From Cryptomeria japonica (lineage: Eukaryota; Streptophyta; Pinopsida; Cupressales; Cupressaceae): a stretch of DNA of 64,000 nucleotides. The DNA lies in assembly GCF_030272615.1 (NCBI RefSeq), contig NC_081409.1, positions 619,241,255 to 619,305,254 on the forward strand. Reading direction: 5' to 3'. Positions 47,771 to 57,926 of this stretch are shown in pieces. Position 1 is the first letter of the stretch; each line of letters opens with the position of its first letter. The position numbers were made by a program, and so were the translations under genes. The notes below the pieces were generated by a model that did no database searches, was not told the DNA's origin, and was given only the letters and a program-made list of their open reading frames with translations.

Positions 47771-48370
47771 AAATGTGCATTCATGACACAAACGCGCCTA
47801 GCCAATCTAGACGCGCCTGGCACAAAATGCAGACGCGCCTTAATTTTTTTCCTCCCACTTGACATTTTTCTAGATATACCTAAAGAGAATTTATTGCCCT
47901 ACCTATCATGCATTTATGACAACATTTATTGTGAGAAAGTACAAGGAGGTTTTGTGGTACTTACCAGCTCTCCTACATCTGCTGGCCTCTGAAATTAGCG
48001 AACGCAATCGAATCCGTGAACCAATGCCATCACTACTGACTACTACTACTCTATTCTCTCTCTGCACTCCGATCTCTTGGATGTGTGGATGAAAATGAGG
48101 ATGTATTCCCCTCATGGTCTATCTTATAAACTGCCCTATCCCTAGCCCTAGCCCTAGTTTCCCGAGTCAGTCTTCTCTATCCCATGACTCTGTCACTTTA
48201 TCCTCTCCGGTTAGTCCATTCTAGCCTTTCTTTTTTATCGAGAGATTATCTATGATCTTTCAAACATTTTCATCCAACCTCTTGAGGGGGCATATCATTC
48301 CCATCTTGGGGCAACTTTGTATCAGGTCATCTTATCTTCTTTGAAACAACGCGACAAGCTGCATTGTCTC

Positions 48371-48384
48371 AAAGAGGGGCAAAA
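48371..48384 (+). other. Polypurine tract of gypsy A
   Basis: AAAGAGGGGCAAAA immediately precedes the 3' LTR start TGTAGACACC. Confidence 0.82.
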
Positions 48385-49161
48385 TGTAGACACCTAAAAT
48401 TGTCATGTCTAATTAAATAAAGATCTTTATTTATTTAATTATTTGAGCTTAATTCTTCTATTAATTAAATAAATCTTTATTTATTTAATTAATTCATTTA
48501 TCCTCTTCTAGCCTTATTTCTTATTTAAATAAATACCTTTATTTATTTAAATTATCCCTTTTCCTAAATTAAATAAATATCTTATTTATTTAATTGATCC
48601 CACTTCTTCTATTAATTAAATAAATCTTTATTTATTTAATTAATTAACCTTTTCTACCTATGACACATGTCATTCATCTCTTAATTCATACACTACCTAC
48701 CCTCTCATTATTTTCTTATTTCCTTTACCTGCCCTCTAATCATAGCTGACCATTTATCTTTTACACCTCTCAATCTTATCTCTCCATTTCATATAGTGTC
48801 TTCTATATAACGAGATGCTTCCTTCATTATCTACCCTAATCAGTTGACTTCCTAACTACGCTTTTGAACTTTCATATGCGATCAAGCCTACTTGCAACCA
48901 CATTTCTGTTCTTTGTTGAGCTCTTGTGCACATATAAAATCTAAGAGAAAATATATCACGCAAGATCAATGGAGATAGGAAGAATGGAGATTCAAACCCT
49001 ATTGGACATGTGATGGTATAATATTTGTGATTTCATTTGATTTGCATTGTCTTAGGTAATCTTCATATGTTATGGTGGATCTTTGTTGTTGTTAGGCTAG
49101 GGTTTTGTGGTTGAATTCATTTAACCTTTCAATATCGTTGTATCCACTTTCACCATATACA
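48385..49161 (+). repeat. 3' LTR of gypsy A
   Basis: Starts TGTAGACACC and ends TATACA. Matches 38340-39118 with few differences, including a short deletion in the fifth AT palindrome near 48645. Confidence 0.92.
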
Positions 49162-50238
49162 ATTAGCAAATTAAAAGAAAATGAAAGATAAATCATGACA
49201 AAGCGACCTATCGCCTCCTAAGAGATACGAGTGTGGATTTGCTCTCAGATCTGGATAAGCAATCCTAGTGACTTGACTACACCTAGATGTAGGATTTGAA
49301 ATGATGATGATATGGAAGCTAGATGAGATTGAATATGCTAGATTGATCCAAGAGACTAATTAAACTAATTATATGCATGATTAAGATATTATGATGATGT
49401 AATTAAGCTAGAAAAGATATTGATTAAGCTACTTGATTCAACAATTATTCTAGAAAATGATCAAATTAAGCTAGATCTAAGATGCAATTGCCTATAATAA
49501 CAATGATCAAATGATATGCTAGGAATATGCCTATAGTAACAATGCATAAATTGATAATGAGATGGGATCCTTTGTGCTCTAAAATGGGGGGATATTTATA
49601 GGATTTCCAAGGCCAGGAGTGAGGTGACAGGAATCAATGGTCAAGATTGAGTCTGAAGATATTAAGGGTAAAATTGGAGGAGGTTGGAGAAGAGGTTGGA
49701 GGAAATGGCACTTGTCATCTTTGTGGTGACAAGTGTCAAGGAGCCTTGCTCATAAGAGGGCAAGTGTCCAAGAGAGGAGACATGTAGCCAAAGTGCCATG
49801 TGTCTCAAGGGGAGAATATCCAACCCATAGGAGGTTAGGATGTGCAAGATAGGATAGGGTTAGTTAAACCCAATGTTATGTGGAATGGGTTAGGTTAGGT
49901 GGTTAGAAGTTAGGAGGCATGTGGGTAGTTTGAATTTAAAAATTCAAATAATAGAAAAAGAGTAATTAATTTTCAACAACTCATAAATTGATTTGTTTTA
50001 ATTAATTAGGGGATTAGAAAAATTGATTAAATGGGGGGAGGATAAATTAATTTGAATTAATGAATCAAAGGGAACTATTTAAATGAACCTATTAAATAAA
50101 TCCTTAGATTTATTAATAAGTAGATGAAAGGGAGAATTTAATCAAATTGCTAATGAATTCAATTAAATTAGGAAGAGGGATTAATTAAATAATTGCTTAT
50201 TTATTTATTTATCCTCAAACCCTTTTTAGGTGTATACA
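49162..50238 (-). repeat. Gypsy B 5' LTR, U3-side piece
   Basis: Resumes the LTR cut at 38339. Its outer end, read on the minus strand, is TGTATACACCTAAAAAGGG, very like the gypsy A LTR start TGTAGACACCTAAAA, so the two are related families. Total LTR length would be about 1.15 kb. It is AT-rich with TAATTAAATAA words near the outer end, and no gene is seen. Confidence 0.68.
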
Positions 50239-50469
50239 TTTACTGATATTAGTAAAGTGGTTTAATATTTTGGCTAAATGGTATGTGAGTTTCACATCTG
50301 TTACATTGTATCATTAATATTATGGTCAACCGGTAAAGTTTGATAGTGCAGTTATAGTTTTTGAATATAGTGACTAAACTAGTTACTTTTGTGATTAGAT
50401 TTTGAATTGGAATTAATTTTGGTGAAATATTAGTTTATTTTCTATTGAGTTGGAATCTCGCTATTCTAC
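50239..50469. other. Short AT-rich spacer, no gene seen
   Basis: Lies between the gypsy B LTR end and the copia D protease region. It may be diverged copia sequence, but no motif is readable. Confidence 0.4.
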
Positions 50470-51512
50470 CATCAATACCTTTCCATACTCACAAATTTTC
50501 TTTTATCACCAGTCATATGATGTGAACAACCAATGTCTATTCCCCATTCATCTCTTTCGTCAACTTTAGTAGCTACATCTTTCTTCTCAATAGTGAATCT
50601 TGTGGGATCAACTGATACTAGTCCATCTTCCTTAATGGAAAGAAATACAACTTCATCTCCTTATGATTCATCATCTAGAACACCTTCATCAGCATCATAA
50701 TAGCAGTTCTTCTGATTCCTATACTTCTGATTAGACTTGTAAGGCTTGTCATACTTCTCGTGCTTCTCATATCTATCATTTATGTCATGCTTATCAAATT
50801 TATCATACCTATCATACTTAGCCATTCTCTATGGGCATGTAGAAGAAAAATGTCCTACCTTATTGCAAGAGAAACATTTCAAAGGCAATTTTCCATCATA
50901 CTTACCATCTCCCTTAGGCAATCTTTGAGAAATCAATGCTTCAAGATCATCAAGTTCTCTTTCTTTCTCTTCTGTTTCTCTCCTTTCTCTTTCATATCTA
51001 TTCTTTAGGTTCATACTTCTTCTTACTGGATACATGTGCTCTAAATTTTATCTCAAAGTTTCCATGTGATTCACCAAATTCATTCAGCTCAAATGAAAAA
51101 ATCTTTCCAACCAACATATCTCTTGTTACTGTAGTCACACTCTAGATCTTATCAATAACAACTACCTTATGTTTATAAGCAGGAGACAAATATCTTAGCA
51201 GCTTTGCAACAATTTTATCTTCACCAAGGGTTCCACCAGCACATATGATACCTAGGACAAGATCATTCACCTTAGCCATAAAAGTATTTATGTTCTCATC
51301 TTCTCCCATCTTCAGCATCTCATATTTCTATTTCAAACTCTGTAACTTAGCAACTTTGACTTGTTGATCTCCTTCATACAGAATCTCATGCTTCTCCCTT
51401 ATCTCATGTGCGGTCTGAAGTTCAATTATTTTTGTTATTTCAAAATCAATCAAGACACTCAACAATGCTTACTTTTCTCTAATATTATGTTCATCTTCCT
51501 TGATCTCATCAG
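50470..51512 (-). pseudogene. Copia D remnant: gag C-terminal half and start of protease
   Basis: Read on the minus strand, the gag (UBN2-type) part shows LGIICAGGTLGEDKIVAKLL and RDMLVGKIFSFELNEFGES, parallel to copia E gag (LGIQCCGGTLNEYEIISKVL, RDTLVGKLLAFELEKFG). A zinc knuckle KCFSCNKVGHFSSTC (50836-50880) follows. Next comes a Tyr/Asp/Lys-rich spacer built of (K/R)YD-like triplets, then the protease start with IDIGCSHHMTGDK, where the catalytic DSG is DIG. Both ends are broken: the N-terminal gag is cut at about 51512 by filler DNA, and the protease stops near 50470. Confidence 0.78.
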
Positions 51513-51544
51513 CAACTACCTTATGTTTATAAGCAGGAGACAAA
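51513..51544. repeat. 32 bp templated filler at a deletion junction
   Basis: Identical to 51159-51190 (CAACTACCTTATGTTTATAA and the next 12 bases) and in the same orientation. It sits exactly where copia D gag homology stops and copia C LTR sequence begins. Confidence 0.8.
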
Positions 51545-53051
51545 ATTCATTCAAATACCATATCTCACATAATATTTGTCAGTAATCTTCTTCAAGACAT
51601 CAGACAAATGCAACCCACAACACTAGATGTACAAGGAAAACCCAATATGGGAAAAACCTCGGTGAGAAATGTTGCTTGAGACTATTGCTCCAATCTAGCC
51701 TCACAAGTGAAACACTAAATTACCAAAATTTAGGGCACCAACCCCTCCTGATTTAGGGCACCAACCTAAGGAGCACCGACCCCTGCACCAAGCTACATCT
51801 TGGTGAAATATAATGAAATACAAGATTGATACAGTTATAGTTTCTTGTTATAAATGAGTTCTACAACACTTGATCAAATAAATTTATGCAGGTTAATAAC
51901 CTTATATTCTTCTCTCTCGGCCTCACACCACACTTAGTCACACCTCACTTGTTAGCTCAACTGTTAGATCTGCAACAATTTAACAATACTTTGTCTCTGT
52001 CGGTTAAACCCTCTCACCGGTTTGCCTGCTAACTCACTCTGCAACTTTCTTAGAATAAATTCCAATGAATATGATCCTTCTCTTTACTCAATCTCATTGC
52101 ACTCTCCTTCTTCACATCAAGCATCATTGATCTCTACCTTGAGCTCACATATTTATAATCTAAGGTTCCTGTGAGGGACCTCATTCAAACAATGTTGTGT
52201 TAGGTTTTTCCTTCACCAACTCAATCCAAATCTGATTTGATTCGATCTTATTTTCTAGTTATATGATCTTCATGACATTGATCAACACCACCAAAGCTTC
52301 ACATTCCAATGTGCATTTTCTAAATCTAGAGGTGTGTACCATGCTTTTCTACTTTTCTCTGTCATATGCCATTAATGGTTTTTCTCTTTCCTTTAGCAAA
52401 TGGGTACGAAGATCAATTCTTCTTACAAGATCAATTCAGTGGCTTGCCAACTTGTTTTCCTTAAGACCCAATCCTCTGGCATTCTCCATGACTTGTGGGT
52501 TCTTTATAAATGTCAACCTACATGCTGACTTGTTACATCAATGCACACTCCACTGACCTATGAAATATCATCACCTGGCATCCAGCTATCATGTTTGTCA
52601 ATATATACATTTGCTTGGATTGCTATATCTGTTTGACATTCTTCATTGACCAAGATTGACTACAGTCTTAGTTCCCCTTACCAGCATAATCAACAAACAT
52701 CCTCTTTACCAACATCACATCCTCTTGACAATTCGTGTTGCCTTCAAAATGTCTTCATGTCATCCTTTTTGTTTTGTTCTTCAAGTGTTTTTATGATTTT
52801 TCCAACATTTTGCCTCTTCATCACAAACAAACAACCAACCTTCATATCGGTTTATGCCTTACCAGTAAGCCTTCTTTACTGGAAAATCACACAATTCATG
52901 TGTACCAGTAGCCTTCCTTTTTTCTTCTCACTCACATGTGGATTGCCATCAAATGTCTTTCTCTTCTTATACTGGTCGCTACTTCTTACTTACCAGTGAC
53001 CTTGCCAAACTAGTTGACATCAATGACAACTTAATGCCAATAATGCCAATA
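51545..53051 (-). repeat. 3' LTR of copia C, truncated at its U5 end
   Basis: The right end GCCAATA at 53051 is followed by a pyrimidine tract (minus-strand polypurine GGGGGC). Inside is the GGGAAAAACCTCGGTGAGAA block typical of LTRs here. The expected left end (TGTTGAACAC, as at 63906) is missing and replaced by filler DNA, so the U5 end is deleted. Confidence 0.6.
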
Positions 53052-53070
53052 GTCGCCCCCTTTGGCATTG
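53052..53070 (-). other. Polypurine tract of copia C
   Basis: On the minus strand CAATGCCAAAGGGGGCGAC abuts the LTR start TATTGG (ancestral TGTTGG). Confidence 0.75.
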
Positions 53071-53247
53071 ATCTCAACTTACTGCAAGACTTCATACTGG
53101 TAGATTTCTCCCCCTTTGACACAATGACAAAGGATATTGTACATTCCCCCTTTGATGCATACCTATCTCCCCCTTAGGCTGATACTAGTGATTATAGCCA
53201 GTACTCGGACATACATCCTTAAACTTTCCCTATGACTAGCATGTGGT

Positions 53248-53920
53248 TCAAGATTCATAGATGCTTCTATGAACTCCCCCTAAACCATATAATACTCTAC
53301 TATCATAAGTGCATAAGGCAGGTGGCACAACTCCCAACTTGTGTCTTAAGTACTCAAAAGTCCTTACCGACAAAGGTTTAGTGAAAATGTATGGCACTTG
53401 TTCTCTTGTAGGGACATAATCCATCTTTAATTCATGTCCTTCAACCTTCTCTGTGAGGAAATGATACTTGATGGGTATATGCTTTATCTTGGAATGCATC
53501 ATCGAATTATTTGATATGTTTATGGCATTTGAATTATCACACTAGATGAGAATAGGATCAGTGATTTCCACTTGCATGTCCTTGAGGGTTTGCTTCATCC
53601 AAAGTACCTGACAACAACATATAGTAAACAATGTATTCTACATCAACAGCTAATAAGGAGACTAAAACCTGCTTCTTTCTATGCCATGAGACCAACCGGT
53701 CACCTAGGAAGAATGCACCACCACTTGTGCTCTTCTGGTCATCAATGCAACCTGTCCAATCAACATCAGTGTATGCTTCCAAGATGAATTCCCCTTGTTT
53801 AGGGTACCACAATCCATAACCAAGTGTTCCTTGTAGGTACCTAAAATTTCTACTTATGACATTCATATGTGACTGCTTATTTGCAGCTTGAAATCTAGCC
53901 AATATGCACATTGCCTGCAC
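53248..53920 (-). pseudogene. Copia C RNase H
   Basis: Copia RNase H degrades the RNA strand of the hybrid. 53920-53558 shows RFQAANKQSHMNV, FRYLQGTLGYGLWY and AYTDVDWTGCIDDQKSTSGG, with the first catalytic Asp present. FFLGDRLVSWHRKKQ and AVDVEYI follow, where families have S-x-x-EAEY(I/V), so the catalytic Glu is gone. After a frameshift, 53502-53248 gives KIKHIPIKYHFLTEKV and YVPTREQVPYIFTKPLSVRT, the usual C-terminal end. It follows RT directly and precedes the polypurine tract. Confidence 0.88.
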
Positions 53921-54850
53921 TATATCCGATCTAGAGGAAGTTAGTTATAGTAGGTTGCCTATCATGGATCTATACAATGTGTGATCCACCACCAGTGATT
54001 CATCATTCATTATTAATTTTCTTGCGGACACCATGGGGGTACTTACCGGTTTGTAGTCCTCCATTTGAAATTTCTTCAACATATCCTTTGCATACTTGGT
54101 TTGTGAGATAAAGATTCCCTTATCTTTCTATGATATCTGCAAACCAAGGAAGTATGTCAATTCTCCAAGCATTGACATCTCAAATTTTGACTGCATCTGA
54201 TCAACAAATTCTTTGCAAAGGATGTCCTTATTGCCTCCAAAAATAATGTCATCTACATACACAACCACAATGATCATGTGGTTTCCATCTTTCTTTAGGT
54301 ATAAATTGTTGTCAGCACTCCCCTTTGTGAATCCTTGCTCCTTTAGGTATTGATCTACTCTTTAATACCACGCTCTAGGAAATTGCTTTAAACCATACAG
54401 GGCTTTCTTCAATTGGCACACAAATTTTTCATCATCATGTAGCAAAAACCCTTCTAGTTTCTCCATGTACACTTCTTCTTCCAAATTTCCATTTAGGAAG
54501 GCAGATTTCACATCCATTTGATACACTTTATAACCCTTGTAGAAACATTCTAATTGCTTCTAATCTAGCTACCAATGCTAATGTTTCCTCAAAATCAATG
54601 CCCTCTACTTGAGAGTAGCCTTTGCACACAAGTCTATCTTTATGCCTAATAATTTTACCTTCTTCATTCATCTTATTCCAGTAGACCCATTTAGTGCCAA
54701 TGATGTTCTTGTCCTCCAGTCTAGGAACTAGTTCCCAAGTTCTTTTCTTCTCAATTTACTGCACTTCTTCTTCCATAGCATCCATCCATTCCTATCTTTT
54801 GTTGGCCTCGTTGAATGTTTTAGGTTCTACTTCAGTCATGAGGCAGAAGT
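53921..54850 (-). pseudogene. Copia C reverse transcriptase
   Basis: The minus strand reads [19 protein letters not shown], then KKALYGLKQFPRAWY, VYVDDIIFGGNKD (catalytic YVDD at 54248-54259), FEMSMLGELTYFLGLQIS and KPVSTPMVSARKL. This is the full order of copia RT blocks. Stops interrupt it at conserved Gln/Trp positions (for example the Gln after LGLQIS and the Gln before [10 protein letters not shown]), and there are frame changes in 54450-54560. The YVDD itself is intact. Confidence 0.9.
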
Positions 54851-56030
54851 TGACTCGTTCATCATTATGAGCAAGTCTTCTCCTAGTCTGCACGCCATCA
54901 CTCTTATTACCTAGAATCTTCTCTTTCGGGTGGTTCATCTGCATATACCAGTTAGGACCCTTTTTGGATTCTTCTTCTGGTTAATTTTCTGACTAAGATT
55001 CCTCACCTTCATCTTTAGAATCATCATATCGGTTTACCTATGATTGACTTCCTTTGTGCATATCCTCATCAACTCTAACATTCACACTTTTAATGACTCT
55101 TCTTAGTCTTTTGTTGTATCATTTACAGGTTTTGTTATTAGATGAGTGACCAAGGAAGATTCCTTCATTACTCAAACTACCTAGACCATCTATGTCTCTC
55201 TTGATAAAACACTTGCTTCCAAATACTTTGAAGTATTTGACTAATGGCTTCCAGTCATACCATAACTCATACAGTGTCATTATGCTATTTTTTCTTAGTT
55301 GAACCTGGTTCAAAGTATATGCAGCAGTATGAACAACTTCCTTCCAATATGTGTCTGACAGACTAGCCTCATTTAACATGGTTTTGGACATCTCCATGGT
55401 TGTCCTATTCTTCTTTTCTACCACACCATTTTGTTGTGGTGTCCTAGGAGTTGAGTATTGCCTTCTAATTCCATGTCTTTCACAATAATCTTCCAACTTA
55501 TTTGATGTGAACTCTCCACCCCGATCTGATCTTAGATATTTCTAATTCCATGTCTTTCACAATAATCTATCAAATTCTTGTGATTTATCTTGTAGAAAAG
55601 TGACCCATGTCATTCTTGAGTAGTCATCAATGAAGAGCATAAAAAATCTTTCATCAATAAGAGCTCTTGTCCTAGTTGGACCACATAGATCTGTATGTAC
55701 AATTTCAAGTGGTCTTGAGGTGTTGTGTTCTTTTGTTCTGAAGCTCACCTCGGTGTGCTTCCCTTTCACACATTCATCACAAAATACGCTTACCGATTTG
55801 ATGATGGGTGGAATATTTCTTACACACCCCTTCTTTCTTACTACAACTAAGTTGTCAAATTTTATGTGGCCTAATCTTCTATGCCACAACCAACTTTCAT
55901 CCACTTGTCCTAGCATATATTGGGATTCAAAATATTCTTTCAGATTATATACATTATGATATGTCCTCTTTCCTTCAGCTATAGTCTGATCGGTACTCTC
56001 TTTCTTTATCTGACACCTAGTAGAATCAAA
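54851..56030 (-). pseudogene. Copia C integrase
   Basis: The integrase inserts element cDNA. Zinc-binding HHCC part: WLWHRRLGHIKFDNL (H-x-GH) and CDECVKGKHTEV. Catalytic core: HTDLCGPTRTR (first Asp), FIDDYSRMTWVTFL, LRSDRGGEF (second Asp), TPQQNGVVEKKN (Glu). ELWYDWKPLVKYFKVFGSKC marks the C-terminal domain. Between the first and second Asp, about 40 bases are replaced by a 28 bp duplicate of downstream sequence (55541-55568 equals 55464-55491), which creates a stop. The stretch 55100-54850 is a variable acidic linker toward RT. Confidence 0.9.
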
Positions 56031-56123
56031 GGTGAATTTATAACCTTGTCACACACCTGACTCACACTCAATAGAAGCAAACTAATTTCTTGTTTTACTC
56101 AGCTCCTCAAGAGAAATTATAAG

Positions 56124-56585
56124 CTAACCTTCTAGATCCACTTCAACTTCAATATCTTCTTCTTCCTCATCTTCACCAACTATTTCATCAAGTCCCATAA
56201 AGAGATTAACATCTCTTTTATTCTCATGGTAGTCATCTTTTGATGCACTTTCTTCATTTGTGGCATCATCCTTAATATTATATAGGTTGTTCTGATTCTG
56301 GTAGCCTCTTCTTCCTTGTCGGTAGACATTTCTTTCTTTGTCTTTACCAACAGATCTACTAAAGCTTCTTGACTCATCTCCACCAGTTTCATTATAAGGG
56401 AATTTTGTAGCAAGGTGTCCAACTTTACCACAGTTGAAACACTTGAGTGGTAACTTTCCTTTATACTTGTTGGATCCTCTTTTGAGATTTCTGACAAAGT
56501 TTTCTACCTCTGCATCAAAGTCTTCACTAGACCCTTTATGATAAACCACTTCTTTTCCCCTCTTGGTGGAGTTGAATGTTGCTTC
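56124..56585 (-). pseudogene. Copia C gag, C-terminal part with zinc knuckle
   Basis: Resumes gag downstream of copia E. A Glu/Asp stretch is followed by YKGKLPLKCFNCGKVGHLAT, a CCHC knuckle whose last Cys is Phe (CFNCGKVGHLATKF). A Ser/Arg-rich and then very acidic tail ends near 56124 (GEDEEEEDIEVEVDLEG). The protease region to its left (56100-55920) is decayed. The frame matches the N-terminal half at 63216-63841. Confidence 0.85.
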
Positions 56586-57637
56586 TGTTAGGTCCTAGAG
56601 ACAACTGAGAGGGGGGGGGGGGTGAATTAGTTGTCTAATAAATTCATACCAAAATTAACTTAACCAAAAATTAATGCTTAATGTCGATAAACCAAAATTT
56701 TATGCCGGTAGATAGTTTTATGGGTTAATTACTGTACTGGTAAAGATTAATGCATGAAACAGAAAGACAATAACATCCACAACACATAACACAAATATTC
56801 GTATGTGGAAACCCTGGTGGGAAACCTTACCCACAATTAGATGATACTACTGTAGATAGTATGTGTGTACAATATGGAGTCTGCACATGTAGAAAGGCCA
56901 GCTGCCTAGCGCTCACTGCTCAAACACAAAATGGGAGTCACACTAACTACAATTGGATGGTTAAATCTAATGATAATGTACTGCTCAAAAGAACATCTTC
57001 ATATGTTGGATTTAGTACCGATTTAGCTCTGGTATGCCTTCTCAAAACCTTCCTTCAATCTTCAAATGATGTCTACATGTATAGCTCTTCTTATTTTTGC
57101 ATATTCACACTTTCTTACATTCCCATTTCAATCTCACAAATGAGATCTTACATTTATACCATAACCTAAGACCAATTGAGTAGGTTGACTCACTAAAGAT
57201 ATTACAATAAAATTAATTACAAATAAATTAATATGCGATGCATCATGTCGACTCAATGCATTTACTATAATAATAAATCATCTCCATAACATGTCGTGTT
57301 GATCTAGAATAGATATTCTTGCCGGTGCATAACCTAGACCTATTTGCTGGTAACAACAAATATGCAAACCTGAATAGACCAATAACCAAATCGCCAAAAC
57401 CAAGTCATCAAATAATGTCTTCAACATAACCAAGTGGTCTCCAAGTCATTCCATGTGCCGGTGAACAATATAACCTGTCGGTGAACCAAATATCAGTGAT
57501 TGTGCATAAGTCACTAACATGCCGGTGGACAAAACTAAAGATCTCCAAGTGCTGATAAGTGTTCACAAGTGTTAACAAGTGTTGACAAGTGTTGACATCA
57601 ATGAAAAAACCATATCAACATATCCAAAATACCAATA
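56586..57637 (-). repeat. 3' LTR of copia E
   Basis: In plus coordinates begins TGTTAGGTCC and ends ACCAATA (ancestral CCAACA). Carries 12 G in the U5 motif, where the sister LTR has 6. Near the U3 end AAGTGTT(G/A)AC is repeated in tandem (57551-57596). Confidence 0.93.
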
Positions 57638-57650
57638 ATCTCTCCCTTTG
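57638..57650 (-). other. Polypurine tract of copia E
   Basis: On the minus strand AAAGGGAGAGAT abuts the 3' LTR start. Confidence 0.82.
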
Positions 57651-57926
57651 GCATTGATGGCAACACAAGATGGAAAAACCATCAAAGTGCCAAAACAGAA
57701 ATACCAAAACCAAAAACCAACAATCTCCCAAAGAGATCATTAACCAGAAATCAAAATACATAATATCTCTCCACTAGGAATAGTCTCTTCCAAAAGATAA
57801 TGATAGATATCTCTCCCCCTTTGACATCAAATGCCAAAGCAATACAAAACTAAATACAAATACAAAATACCAACTCATTACAAAATATCAACTACTCCCC
57901 TTGAGAAGTAGCTCTCCTCATCAAAG
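57651..57926 (-). other. Copia E 3' non-coding stretch
   Basis: About 280 bases between the end of RNase H and the polypurine tract. The plus strand shows CTCCCCCTTTGACATCAAATG near 57812, a second polypurine-like site on the minus strand. No gene. Confidence 0.5.

Larger units (their letters stand above)
38340..49161 (+). mobile_element. Gypsy A: 10.8 kb internally deleted Ty3/gypsy element with gag and protease only
   Basis: Paired LTRs 38340-39118 and 48385-49161 differ at few bases. A primer-site-like sequence follows the 5' LTR and a polypurine tract precedes the 3' LTR. Gag and protease lie in one frame (41871-45215). RT, RNase H and most of integrase are absent, but an integrase C-terminal relic remains at 45731-45826. 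An antisense plant-mobile-domain relic lies near 47020-47400. The element sits inside the LTR of gypsy B. Flanks GTTAC and ATTAG share only the central TTA, so a clean target duplication is not shown. Confidence 0.85.

Noticed and set aside
48138-48166. CCCTAGCCCTAGCCCTAG run resembling telomere or satellite
   Set aside because: Three imperfect units inside gypsy A, of the wrong sequence for plant telomere.
52646-53177. Plus-strand frames over the copia C 3' LTR
   Set aside because: They lie within LTR sequence and cross the polypurine tract, so they are incidental.
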